From assembly GCA_023362775.1 (NCBI GenBank), contig JALMGJ010000004.1, positions 85,288,298-85,352,297 on the forward strand: 64,000 bases of DNA, read 5' to 3'. Position numbers and translations under genes: made by a program. This document shows positions 20,779 through 31,385 of this stretch, one piece after another. Under the pieces are notes generated by a model. It ran no database searches. It worked only from the letters and a program-made list of their open reading frames with translations, and was not told where the DNA came from. This DNA is from Charina bottae. Lineage: Eukaryota > Chordata > Lepidosauria > Squamata > Charinaidae. Position 1 is the first letter of the stretch; each line of letters opens with the position of its first letter.

Positions 20779-21048
20779 CAGAGCTTTCCAAACTGTGTGT
20801 CGCGACACAAAAGTGTGTCGCCACACACAGTCTGGTGTGTCGCCACACAACCCGGAAGTGCTGATCATCATCAGCGCTTCCGGGTTTTCCCGCGGCGACA
20901 CACCAACTGCAGCGCGCAAAACCCGAAAGCGGAGCAGCGCTTCTGGGTTTTTGCGCACTGCCACAAGGATGGCACTTCCGGGTTTTCCCGCCACGACACA
21001 CCAATGCCGGTTGGTGTGTTGCCGCGGGAAAAACTTTGGAAAGCCCTG
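20779..21048. mobile_element. Non-autonomous hAT-like element, same family as 54-381
   Basis: It starts CAGAGCTTTCCAAACTGTGT and ends ACTTTGGAAAGCCCTG. The flanks CATTAGTA (20771-20778) and CCTTAGTA (21049-21056) match at 7 of 8 bases, as an 8-bp hAT TSD with one later change. The interior repeats forms of tgtgtcgccacaca and cttccgggttttcccgc in both orientations, so the whole element is nearly palindromic and could fold back. Open frames across it (20663-21157 minus, 20749-21061 plus) are not genes. Confidence 0.85.
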
Positions 21049-21179
21049 CCTTAGTAAATAATAATGCAGGTAAGATATCTATGATTTCCTTGAACTGATG
21101 CCCTGGGCCTTTGGGAATAAAGGTCTGTGAGTTGGTAGATAAATGTCTATGGAACATTTAAAAAGTACATTAACAAACC

Positions 21180-21437
21180 AGAGTAACTTCAGAAAAGGGC
21201 TACCAAGATGGCGAAGAGACTGAAAATCAAGTCCTGCAAGGAATAGTTAATGAGACTGGGTAAGTTTAGCCTCAGAAGGGAAGACTAGGGGAGATGTGAT
21301 AGCACCATTCATACATCTAAAGGAATGTCATACAGAGGAGGCAGTGGATTTATTCTTTATTGTCCCAGAGAACAGGACCAAAACCACAAGCTTGAATCCT
21401 ATATAGAAGTCAATACAAGTTAGATATCAGGAAGAAT
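21180..21437 (+). mobile_element. CR1 LINE fragment
   Basis: The plus strand translates discontinuously as the CR1 C-terminal region: QKRATKMAKRLK, then KFSLRRED, a REQ/KLE segment and a final degenerate SGRIYF where CR1 has NIRKNFF. It stops where the L2 piece starts at about 21438. Confidence 0.65.
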
Positions 21438-21925
21438 TTACTTTTGCTCTCAGTCACTCATGACCTAGTCACCTCGTGGATGTACTATTGCAATGCACTC
21501 TACATGGGGCTGCCCTTAAAGCGTATCTGGAAGCGTCAGGTGGTGCAAAATGCAGTGGTGTGGGCAGCTATGTGTGCTCCAAGGACTGCACACGTTACAC
21601 CTATGCTTTGTGAGCTGCACTGGCTACGAGTTTACATCTGGGTCCAAGGTGCTGGTGATGACATTTAAAGCCCTACATGGCATGGGGCCAGGTTATTTGA
21701 GGGACCGCCTCTCCTTAGTTAAAACCATCCCATCAGGTCTGGCAGGAGAGGCATGTTGTGGGTTCCATCAGCCAGGGAGTTTCATCAGGTGGCACCTAGG
21801 AGGAAAGCCTTTTCTGCCATGGCCCCTGCCCTGTGGAATCTCATTCCCCCCAAAGTGAGGCTGGCCCCAACCCTCTTGGTCTTCTGGAAGGCCTTAAAAA
21901 CATGGTCTTGCCAATGAGCATGGTG
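21438..21925 (+). mobile_element. L2 LINE fragment
   Basis: The frames at 21444-21668 and 21550-21858 give the L2 signature: YYCNALYMGLPLKRIWK, VQNAVVWAAM, HVTPMLCELHWLR, then in another frame FKALHGMGPGYLRDRLSL. The final LTFRKALKTW-like tail is recognisable to about 21915. There is one frameshift near 21640. The L2 3' UTR is not evident. Confidence 0.85.
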
Positions 21926-22524
21926 ACCCATTGTTAGATGGATCGACTCTAGTTCTTTGAGTTGTGAATTATGCAGAACACACAGTTAATACAAGTTTAT
22001 GTGTAACATCAGTACATTTGAGTACTTAAGCAATAGTTACAAACCTTACATTTATTTGTGAATGCAATACTTGTTCATTGCACAGTATATAATATAGTTC
22101 CTTTTGAAATACTTGTTTTCTTTTGTTTCACTGATGTGTCAGTAAACCTTCAGTTGTTGCACCAGTTGATGAATTGAGATTTCTTTCCATTTCTCTTTCC
22201 GGCAATATGTGTAGAAGATAATTAAGAAGCAGTTAGATATTTGCTGAGTCGTGCAGTCTTCTAATATGCTTTAAGGAAAATATAACATTATAGATGCATG
22301 AGTAATTCTTTCAGTTGATAGGAGCAATTGAAAGTGGGCCTTGTAATTATGCTAATAATACCTGCCTTTATATTACATATTATACTTTGCATAGATGATA
22401 CTGAACATTTTTCATTTGGAAAATATTCTTTTAAAATTCTATAGTGCAATATATTGAGCAGTTCTTTGAAAAGTGTTAGGAAAAACCAGAAAACTGCATT
22501 TGTCCTTCTTCAATTAATTAAACT
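21926..22524. other. No gene recognised
   Basis: AT-rich spacer before the BovB insertion. No signature seen. Confidence 0.5.
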
Positions 22525-22535
22525 TTGGAAATGCT

Positions 22536-25500
22536 TTGTTGTTTATTTGTTCAGTTGCTTCCGACTCTTGGTGACTTCATGGACCAGCCCACACCAGAGC
22601 TTGGTGTCAGCCGTCGCCATCCCCAGCTCCCCCACGGTCGAGTCCTTCACCTCAAGAATATCATCCATCCATCTTGCCTTTGGTCTGCCCCTCTTCCTTT
22701 TGCCTTCCACTTTCCGTAACATCAGCATCTTCTCCAGGGTATCCTGTCTTCTCATTATGTGGCCAAAGTACTTCAGTTTTGCCTTTAATATCATTCCCTC
22801 AAGTGAGCAGTCTGGCTTTATTTCCTGGAATATGGACTGGTTTGATCTTCTTGCAGTCCAAGGCACTCAGAATTTTCCTCCAACACCACAGTTCAAAAGC
22901 ATCTATCTTCCCTCGCTCAGCCTTCCTTGTGGTCCAGTTCTCGCAGCCATAGGTTACTACAGGAAATACCATTGCTTTAACTATGTGGACCTTTGTTGTC
23001 AGTATGATGTCTCTGCTTTTAACAATTTTATCAAGATTTGTCATTGCTCTCCTCCCAAGAAGTAGACGTCTTCTGATTTCCTGGCTGCAGTCAGCATATA
23101 CAGTAATCTTTGCACCTAAAAATACAAAGTCTTTCACTGCCTCCATGTTTTCTCCCTCTATTTGCCATTTATCAATCAAGCTGGTTGCCATAATCTTGGT
23201 TTTTTTGAGGTTTAACTGCAACCCAGCTTTTGCACTTTCTTCTTTCACCTTCGTCATAAGGCTCCTCAGCTCCTCCTCACTTTCAGCCATCAAAGTGGTA
23301 TCATCTGCATATCTGAGATTGTTAATGTTTCTTCCAGCGATTTTAACTCCAGCCTTGGATTCATCAAGCCCAGCACGTTGCATGGTGTGTTATGCGTACT
23401 GGTTGAATAGGTAGGGTGAGAGTATACAACTCTGCCGTACTCCTTTCCCAATCTTAAAACATTCCACTGTTCCATGGTCTGTTCTTACCGTTGCTACTTG
23501 GTCGTTATACAGATTCCTCATGAAGCAGACAAGATGACTTGGTATCCCCATACCACCAAGAACTTGCCACAATTTGTTATGATCCACACAGTCAAAGGCT
23601 TTAGAATAGTCAATAAAACAGAAATAGATGTTTTTTCTGAAACTCCCTGGCTTTCATCATTATCCAGCGGATATTGGCAATCTGGTCTCTAGTTCCTCTG
23701 CCTTTAATAAACCCAGCTTGTACATCTGGCAATTCTCGCTCCATGAATTGCTGGAGTCTACCTTGATCTTGAGCATTACCTTACTGGCCTGTGAAATAAG
23801 TGCCACTGTTCGATAGTTTGAACATTCTTTAGTGCTTCCCTTTTTTGGTATGGGGATATAAGTTGATTTTTTCCAATCTGATGGCCATTCTTGTGTTTTC
23901 CAAATTTGCTGGCATATGGCATGCATCTCCTTGACAACATCATCTTGCAAGATTTTAAACAGTTCAGCTGGGATACCGTCGTCTCCTGCTGCCTTGTTAT
24001 TAGCAATGCTTCTTAAGGCCCATTCAACCTCACTCTTCAGGATGTCCGGCTCTAACTCACTGACCACACCCTCAAAGCTATTCCCAATATTATTATCCTT
24101 TCTATACAGACCTTCTGTATATTCTTGCCACCTTTTCTTGATCTCTTCTGCTTCTGTTAGGTCCTTGCCATCTTTGTTTTTGATCATACCCATTTTTGCC
24201 TGGAATTTACCTCTGATATTTCTAATTTCTCCCCCTATCACTGTTGCCTTTTGCTTTCCTTCTTTCTTGGGCTACTTCCAGTGTCTCAGCAGACAGCCAT
24301 CTTGCCTTCTTGGTTTTCTTTTTCTTTCGGACATTTTTTGTTGCCGCCTCCTGAACAATGTTGCGAACTTCTGTCCATAGTTCTTCTGGGACCCTATCTA
24401 CTAAATCTAGTCCCTTAAATCTCTTCTTCACCTCCACTGCATATTCCTTAGGAATATTAGTGAGCTCATATCTAACTGATCTGTGGGTCTTCCCTAATTC
24501 TCTTTAGTCTGATTCTAAATTGTGCAATAAGAAGTTCGTGATCTGAACTACAGTCAGCTCCAGGTCTTGTTTTTACCGACTGTATAGATGTCCTCCACCT
24601 TTGGCTACAAAGGATGTAGTCAATCTGATTTTGGTGTTGACCATCTGGTGAAGTCCATGTACGTATAAAGTCATCTTTTAGGTTGCTGGAAGAGAGTGTT
24701 TGTTATGCACAGTGAATTGTCTTGGCAAAATTCTATCAGCCTATATCCCACTTCATTTTGTTCTCCCTGACCATGCTTACCTGAAATTCCAGGTGTCATT
24801 TGACTATCCACCTTAGCATTCCAGTCCCCTGTAATGAAAATAACATCTCTTTTTGGTGTATTATCCAGTAGGTGCTGCAGATCCTCATAGAACTGATCTA
24901 CTTCTGCTTCTTCAGCATCTGTGGTTGAGGCGTATATTTGGATCACTGTAATGTTAAATGGCTTACCCTGAATTCGAATTGAGATCATTCTATTGTTTTT
25001 TGGATTTTATCCAAGCACTGCTTTAGCTGCTTTATTATTAATTATGAAGGCTACTCCATTTCTTCTGTGGTCCTCTTGTCCACAGTGGTAGATCTGGTGG
25101 TCATCTGATGTGAAGTGGCCCTTTCCAGTCCATTTCAGTTCACTGACACCCAAAATGTCTATATTTAATCTTGACATCTCACCAATAACCACATCCAATT
25201 TGCCCTGGCTCATAGATCTTACATTCCAGGTTCCTATGGTGTGTTCATCTTTAGAATATCGGATTTGTCATTCACCACCAGCACCGTCAGCCACTAGCCA
25301 TCCTTTCGGCTTTGAGCTAGCTGCGTCATCACATTTGGGGCTAGTTGAACTTATCCTCTGTTCCTCCCGAGTAGCATTTTGACCATGTTCCAACCTGGGA
25401 GTCCTATCTTCCGATGGTATACTGACATATCTCTGGTTGTAGTGATCCATTTAGTTTTCACAGCAAGAATACTGAGGTGGGTTGCTGTTACCTTCCCCAG

Positions 25501-25631
25501 GGATCTTATTTATTCTGACCTCTCTGCCATGACCTTCCCATCTTGGGTGTCCCTTCATAGTTTATCTCATAGCATCATTGAGGTGCTCAAGCTCCAGCAC
25601 CACGACAAGGTAATGATCTCCTTTGCTGGAG
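22536..25631 (-). mobile_element. Near full-length BovB LINE with 11-bp TSD
   Basis: The insertion is flanked by TTGGAAATGCT at 22525-22535 and 25632-25642. At about 3.1 kb it approaches BovB's full length of about 3.2 kb. It includes the 5' region (minus strand: gatcattaccttgtcgtggt) before the endonuclease. Compared with the 12.8-kb copy it has a roughly 130-bp deletion near 24230, plus several stops and frameshifts, so it is inactive. Confidence 0.93.
22543..25213 (-). pseudogene. BovB ORF2 (endonuclease plus RT), frameshifted
   Basis: In minus-strand order: 25007-25213 holds the start of the AP endonuclease (SRLNIDILGVSELKWTGKGH, the segment with the catalytic Glu). 24671-24988 continues the endonuclease (IYASTTDAEEAEVDQFYEDL, FITGDWNAKVDSQ). 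24222-24437 and 23660-24241 are the linker and RT fingers. 23390-23587 holds motif B (GKGVRQSCILSPYLFNQYA, with G changed to S in RQGC). 22799-23383 has motif C (LRYADDTTLMAESEEEL). 22543-22866 is the C-terminus. A conserved IGTWNVRSMS-like start lies just upstream of 25213. It is broken at about 25000, 24500, 24230, 23650, 23390 and 22860. Confidence 0.88.
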
Positions 25632-25642
25632 TTGGAAATGCT

Positions 25643-27570
25643 ACTGCAGTGGAAATAATGATGGCATGGAAGTGCTCTAAGTACCTCTGGGAAGTGAAGC
25701 CATGCTAGGTAAAGTGATATGAAGCCAATATAATGCTGCCAAATAGATTATGAACATATCAGTAGTCACCTTAGAAAGCAATCCATATAGTTTTGGATTA
25801 TATAGAGAGCAAGCTCTTTGGATGGGGGCGGGGATATGTGCATTTATATAGGCTTTTGGATTCTTCTTCCAAGACATATTAGGTTGTTTGCTGTTTTCCA
25901 GAAGTATTGATTTGGATACATCTGAAAATGTATAAAATAAATACCAGAAATTACCAGAATCAAACTTGGCTATGTCTTTGATGGCTTTATTATTTCCTAT
26001 TGTCTTATTTTTCCTGGATGGATGGGTACGTTTCCATACAATCACTGGGCTGGTGCAACCCATCGTTTTTATTTTCCGGGATGCATTTGGAACCTATGTT
26101 GGGTTTAGATACATACTTACAAATAAAGATTATGCTAAAGTCTGGAAACTTTCTTTGCAGTATCCCATCTTATAGGGTTCAATTTTAAAAATTTAAATAT
26201 TATTTTAAAAAATTAAGTCAGATGAGACAGAAAGCTGATGTACATCCAGGAGACCATCTGTGTTTACACTGATATATGAGTGCCAAGTGCCTACCCAAAC
26301 TTCACTGATTTAGAAAGAGTGACCATAATCAGGTCCCTAGCTTACTGTATATAGGGAAGGTTTCAGTTCAAGTGTTTCCCCTGAATGCATTTTCCAAAGT
26401 AATCTCCACTCTTGCTTTGATTTTCTAGACAATTAGGCTCTAGTTCAGCTTCCAAAATGTCTTTTAGAACATTTCTGGAAATAGGCTTTACTATTTGGGG
26501 AAATGTTCACACACTCTCTCAAAAGCCTGAGAAAATGAAACACTGCGAAAATGATGTTTCCCACCACCCTTGGTATGATGCAGCAACTGTCAACTTTTCC
26601 AAGTCTTTGATTTATTGGCTCATATACTTATTTATTTTTATTTACTGTTAAAAGGCTGAGCTGCCAGAACATCATAACAGGTGGTGCTTTTTAGGCTTCC
26701 TGGCCCAGATGGGTAGGAAGGAAAAAAAAAAGACAGACTCTGTTTCAGTAGCTTCAAAGAACACAAAATTGTATTACCAAAAGAATACAGTAAGTGATGA
26801 TGAATTATTTTCATTACATAATCAATGTGAGCCATTAATTATATTAGATCCCAGGGAGGAGGATAATAGAAGCTGACCTCTCCCCTCAAACATGAGCTAC
26901 ACCTTAGATAAGGGTCCAGAGTTAATTAATCTACTGTATGTAATGAAGGTAGTACTCCTAAGATCTCTGCAAAGTTCATGCAGGAGAGTGCCTCTTCACT
27001 GCAGATGCAATGACTGATATTCCAAAATTTGCAAGATATTGAATAAGTTACCTGTTCTCATGCCCACCAAAATGGAGAGTTGTCCAAGACACCAGTTAAA
27101 AAAGAAATTCTTATCTCAATCTCTTTCAGATATAGAACTTCTGTCGACAAGAATGCCAAGATCCCTCTCTCTCAAATGACACTTTCAATTATAAATAATA
27201 AAATGAACAAGCATAGATAGTTCTCACAGTTATTATTCTTTTACTGAGCCAACTGCTTTATATTCACATGTCACAAATTGATATGAAGATGACCGGTGGC
27301 TTTCTAAGAACCTTGATGGACATAACATTTAAAATAAATTTCATAGTTCAACCATCCCATCAATTTTAAATAAAACGAGAGAGTACCAATCGAAGAGAAG
27401 AGAGAGTATCTGAATTTTTACAAAATCTATCCAAGCTGAGTATTCAAGAACTTGTTATTAGAGCATTATTGTTATTAGAGCATAAAAGTTGGGCACAAAG
27501 CCAAGAAAGTTAATTTTGAGGCAAACCATAACAATGATAAAATGGCCTTGAACAGAGAAAGCAAGGCTAC
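25643..27570. other. No gene recognised
   Basis: About 1.9 kb with no recognisable gene or named repeat. Short frames (for example 25677-26063 minus) carry no known motif. Confidence 0.5.
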
Positions 27571-27603
27571 CTGTAATAAGCCAACAATCTCATCACTCCC
27601 ATT

Positions 27604-28728
27604 GTGATGAAATGTTTTGAGAGACTGATGAAATATTATATTGTTTCCAGACTCCCCCCTTCGTTTGATCTACTTCAGTTTTCTTATTGGCGGAATCGCT
27701 CCGTAGAGGATGCTATTTCTTCTGTTCTTCATTCGAGTCTGATACATCTTGAGGAGAAGAACAGTTATGTGCGATTGCTGTTTATAGATTTCAGCTCAGC
27801 GTTCAATACGATTGTTCCCCAGCATTTGGTGGACAAAATGGGTTCTCTAGGTTTTAGTACTCCCTTGTGTAATTGGCTACTTGACTTCCTTACTGAGAGG
27901 TCTCAGTCGGTGCAAGTTGAATATAATACTTCTAGCTCTATCTCCCTAAGCATCGGCTACCCACAGGGCTGTGCCTTGAGCCCATTGTTGTTCACCCTGA
28001 TGACACATGACTGTTGCGCCAAGTATACCACCAATTCCATTGTGAAATATGCAGACGATACAACTGTAGTGGGTCTTATCAGGGGTGAGGATGAGTGGGC
28101 TTATAGGGAGGAGGTAAAGGGTTTGGTGGAGTGGTGCAATAAAAACAGCTTGGTTTTAAATGTGGAAAAAACTAAGGAGATTATTATAGACTTCAGGAAG
28201 AACCGGTGCAGTTACACTCCACTTTTTATCAATAACATAGCTGTGGAGTCAGTCAGTAGCATTAGATTCCTGGGGGTGCAGTTAACAAATAGTCTGTCCT
28301 GGTCCCTTAATACCACATTTTTGGTAAAGCGAGCACAGCAACGTTTGCACTTTTTGCGTCGGATGAAGAAAGTACATCTCCCATCTTCCATTCTCCTTAC
28401 TTTCTACAGAGGCACTATAGAGAGTGTACTTACAAGCTGTATTTCCATCTGGTTTGGAGGCTGTAGGGCCTCAGATAGAAAGTCTGTGCAGAGAGTGGTA
28501 AGGGCAGCAGAAAAGATAATTGGGATATCTCTGCCCCTCATCCAAGATTTAGCACATGCACACTGTTTGTCCAGAGCTCAAAAGATCATCAGTGATGCCT
28601 CCCATCCTCATCATGGTTTGTTTTCTTTGTTACCCTCTGGGAAGAGGTTCCGCTGTATCCGATGTAGAACAGCCAGATTGGGAAACAGCTTTGTCCCCCA
28701 GGCTATTGGATTCTTGAATGCCAAATAG
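27604..28728 (+). CDS. LINE reverse transcriptase and C-terminal region (374 codons, truncated)
   Basis: RT motifs in order: fingers with [16 protein letters not shown] (24-39), motif [14 protein letters not shown] (58-70), motif [16 protein letters not shown] (118-132), motif [13 protein letters not shown] (147-158), then [17 protein letters not shown] and SIRFLGVQL. The C-terminal thumb-like region has [34 protein letters not shown] and [23 protein letters not shown]. All catalytic residues of the palm are present and no stop interrupts 374 codons. The endonuclease and N-terminal RT region are gone by 5' truncation. Catalytic competence of the remaining domain is unknown. Confidence 0.85.
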   Translation: MMKCFERLMKYYIVSRLPPSFDLLQFSYWRNRSVEDAISSVLHSSLIHLEEKNSYVRLLFIDFSSAFNTIVPQHLVDKMGSLGFSTPLCNWLLDFLTERSQSVQVEYNTSSSISLSIGYPQGCALSPLLFTLMTHDCCAKYTTNSIVKYADDTTVVGLIRGEDEWAYREEVKGLVEWCNKNSLVLNVEKTKEIIIDFRKNRCSYTPLFINNIAVESVSSIRFLGVQLTNSLSWSLNTTFLVKRAQQRLHFLRRMKKVHLPSSILLTFYRGTIESVLTSCISIWFGGCRASDRKSVQRVVRAAEKIIGISLPLIQDLAHAHCLSRAQKIISDASHPHHGLFSLLPSGKRFRCIRCRTARLGNSFVPQAIGFLNAK

Positions 28729-28931
28729 GTTCTTTTGTGAGTTAAAGAATGTATATTTTTTAAGAATGTATATTTTATAAGAATGAGTATTTTATAGTAA
28801 TTATGGTTTTTTATTATTATCATTAGTATTTTATTGCTTGAGTGAATTTGTGAGCCAACTGCAACGAAATTTCATTCTATTGTGCACTTGTATAGTGTAT
28901 AGTGGGATGACAATAAAGTTATTATTCTATT

Positions 28932-28981
28932 CTATTCTATTCTATTCTATTCTATTCTATTCTATTCTATTCTATTCTATC
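28932..28981. repeat. (TTCTA)n tail repeat
   Basis: About ten copies of the pentamer follow the AATAAAG of the LINE 3' end. It is likely part of the LINE tail. Confidence 0.95.
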
Positions 28982-29424
28982 AGAGATGATGAAGGAAATC
29001 TCAATGAGAAATAAATTTTGTCAGCTACCAAAGAAATACCAATCAGACATTCTCCAAATATTGAATTATTTAAAGCAAGATCTATTGTGACATATGTTAA
29101 TGTGGCTTTACCTATCTCTTCAACAGCAACTGTTCTCATAGACATAATACAAAGGCATAACTTTCCCAGATTCAAATAGCTAATTCTGAAATATCTCAGC
29201 TCCCCTAGCACCACCCAAAGGAATTACTATCTTCTTCACAACCTAGCCTGCAAGCAGCCTTCTCTTCTGACATCATGCGTGAGATGCAGTTTTGAGCAGC
29301 CAGTGTTGAGAAATAACAATGGAAGTCTAAATGAAACCAAATTGCTAATATGTCTATGAAGGTTCTCAGTCATCCAGGTGGAATTGTCTGTAGCTTGAAT
29401 CATGTCAATTGGATTTCTATTTTC

Positions 29425-29480
29425 TCAGTGGAAATGTTTCGCTCCTTATCCAAGGAGCTTCTTCAGTCTGAGCAAAGTTA
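29425..29480 (-). ncRNA. Hammerhead-like motif, left arm (decayed cleavage site)
   Basis: On the minus strand: CTGAAGA (29466-29460), stem II AGCTCCTTGGATAAGGAGC, GAAAC (29440-29436), then ATT. The G expected before the UH cleavage dinucleotide is A here, which is the change expected from CpG decay (GAAACG to GAAACA). This loses the closing C-G pair, so cleavage is doubtful. Confidence 0.6.
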
Positions 29481-29589
29481 GTAAGGGAATCCTTAAATAT
29501 GTTGCTGTGTGACCTTACACCTGGGGCTAGGTCATGGTATTTAATATTTAAATTAAATCCTTAAATTACATATTTAAGGATTCCCTTAC

Positions 29590-29650
29590 TAACTTTGCTC
29601 AGACTGAAGAAGCTCCTTGAATAAGGAGCGAAACGTTTCCACTGAGAAAA
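29590..29650 (+). ncRNA. Hammerhead ribozyme motif, right arm
   Basis: CTGAAGA (29604-29610), stem II AGCTCCTTGAATAAGGAGC with a perfect 7-bp helix, GAAAC (29630-29634), then GTT (29635-29637), a permitted NUH triplet although less favoured than GUC. Flanking gctcag and ctgag can pair as an outer helix I. All core residues are present. Confidence 0.7.
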
Positions 29651-29696
29651 TAGAAATCCAGTTGACATGATTCAAGCTACAGACAAATTGCTAATA

Positions 29697-30549
29697 ACAT
29701 AACCAATTCTAGTGATCCACAAATACATAATTTTATAAAACCGGGAACCCAAACTCATAACCCACCCATCAAGTATCAATAGGAACTTGCAATGCAATAT
29801 TTTACTTCCAGGAACCAGCTTAAGGAGATAACAGAACCAGTTCCTAGGGAATGAGTCTCAGCAAGAGATGTTCTTAATATCATGGAACATAGCAGATGGC
29901 ACTCAAAAATGAATTACCCCTTTACAAATGTTGATATCAACTTCCTACAGAAAAGATGAGAAAGTGACAAAGTAGTAATGGGGTTCATGCTCATGGTATC
30001 TTAATTTCTGCCAAATTTTGATCCATCACTACTGTCTGTAATGTGTAATTAGTTGGCTATTGCTATTAACTTGCACATAAAGAATCAAATGACTTTTTAT
30101 TAATTAATGTCTTCCTATCCCCATGTAAATTGCTGTCCCAAACAAATGACAAGTAAAACCACTTTGAGGACTATTTATTAGAACCGCTACTTAAACATTC
30201 CAGGGCAAAATTGATTTTGACAAGAGATTTCAATGTAACATTAAGTCCTAGCAACAAAGTACTTACTACATATATCAGTAAGATGGTTTTGGATTTAACA
30301 AATTAAATAAATGCTGCTCAAAGGATGGTATTAACAATGCCGGCCAGAGCCCAATTAGTTTTTAAATTTGATCTATTCATTTTCAGTGTTTTGACTGACA
30401 AGGATTCTGAAGATTAACTCATGTTTGGGGGTTATGACAGCAAGTACAATCATTTGCATGTTTATCTGTCCTAAATTGCCTTTTTATGTTACAAATTTTA
30501 AAATTCTTTTCCAAACAGATAGTGATCATTCTCTTCTCATTGCAAGACT
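29697..30549. other. No gene recognised
   Basis: AT-rich spacer, no coding or RNA signature. Confidence 0.5.
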
Positions 30550-30559
30550 AGTCTCTGAT

Positions 30560-30984
30560 TTGTTGTTGTTGTTCAGTCGTTTAGTCATGTCCGACTCTTC
30601 GTGACTTCATGGACCATAGTACGCCAGGCCTTCCTGTCCTCCACTGCCTCCCAGAGTTTATTCAAATTCATGTTCATCACATCGGTGATGCTATATAACC
30701 ATCTCATCCTCTGCTGTCCCCTTCTCCTTTTGCCTTCAGTCTTTCCCAGCATCAGGGTCTTTTCCAGTGAGTCCTCTCTTCGCATTAGGTGGCCAAAGTA
30801 TTTAAGCTTCAGCTTCAGTATCTGTCCTTCCAATGAGCAGTCAGGGTTGATTTCCTTTAGGATTGACTGATTTGACCTCCTTGCAGTCCAAGGGACTCTT
30901 AAGAGTCTTCTCCAGCACCACAGTTTGAAAGCATCAAGTCTTCGGCGCTCAGCCTTTCTTATAGTCCAACTCTCCAAGTCTCCA
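30560..30984 (-). mobile_element. BovB LINE 3' fragment, subfamily B, with 10-bp TSD
   Basis: The insertion is flanked by AGTCTCTGAT at 30550-30559 and 30985-30994. The minus-strand frame (30585-31022) encodes the BovB ORF2 C-terminus: ESWTIRKAERRRLDAFKLWC, RVPWTARRSNQSILKEINPD, FGHLMRREDSLEKTLMLGKT and WRTMVHEVTKSRT. It ends with a (ttg)n-like start of the 3' tail on the plus strand. It pairs with the 2973-3390 copy (both have MNMNL or TNMNL and the KTEGKRRRG variant) rather than with the 12.8/22.5/37-kb group. The first 15 codons of the frame are flanking sequence. Confidence 0.93.
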
Positions 30985-31124
30985 AGTCTCTGATAGCAGG
31001 AGAATAAAGATGACATGGCCACTGATAGTAATTTCTAAATAATAGTGTATATGATGCACAGTCTGTAACATGGCCTCAGTCGGTGCATCTGCAGGGGGTG
31101 TCACTGAACTCAAAATGGTTGTGA

Positions 31125-31200
31125 CTGGATGATCAAATCCCCTCCAATTTTTAATGTGCATTGAATGCATCACATGCATGTAAAAAGGGTGGAGCTTTGA
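31125..31200. repeat. Short dispersed repeat, unclassified
   Basis: Shares gcatcacatgcatgt..aaaagggtgg and neighbouring words with 15395-15470. No ends or TSD could be set. Confidence 0.4.
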
Positions 31201-31288
31201 TCACCTGATAATACATATCATTTTGGCATCTTTGATGCACCCTGTGGAGGATCCTGGTCTTCAGTATCATCTTCCTTTATTTATATAT

Positions 31289-31385
31289 TCATCCATTCAT
31301 CCATTCATCCATTCATCCATGCATCCATTCATCCATCCATCCATCCATTCATCCATCCATCCATCCATCCATCCATCCATCCATT
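31289..31385. repeat. (ATCC)n / (ATTC)n microsatellite
   Basis: Tandem atccattc and atcc units, imperfect at the start and more regular toward 31380. Confidence 0.95.

Larger units (their letters stand above)
27571..28981 (+). mobile_element. LINE of the L2/Rex1-like group with (TTCTA)n tail
   Basis: This is a 5'-truncated non-LTR retrotransposon. It starts inside RT ([16 protein letters not shown] upstream of the first ATG), has one open frame to 28728, then a 3' UTR with tgcaacgaaatttcattcta and gacaataaagttattattc, and ends in a pentanucleotide repeat. Proteins with the KCFERLV..L.P..LDPLQFAYR architecture and this aataaag-(ttcta)n tail are common in fish LINEs. I assign the clade only tentatively. 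Confidence 0.8.
29351..29683. mobile_element. PLE-derived inverted-repeat element with two hammerhead cores and 13-bp TSD
   Basis: Two arms of about 117 bp (29386-29502 and 29568-29685) are near-perfect reverse complements, separated by an AT-rich 65-bp spacer. The whole is flanked by CAAATTGCTAATA at 29338-29350 and 29684-29696, so it inserted as a unit of about 333 bp. Each arm contains, in its own sense, CTGAAGA, a 7-bp stem GCTCCTT..AAGGAGC, and GAAAC, followed by ttccactgagaaaatag and a PLE-type ending (acctggatgactgagaa on the complement of 29360-29376). The left arm is longer by the outer 35 bp. No protein is encoded. Confidence 0.85.

Noticed and set aside
20663..21157. 164-codon minus-strand frame
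   Set aside because: Spans a hAT-like palindromic element; not a gene.
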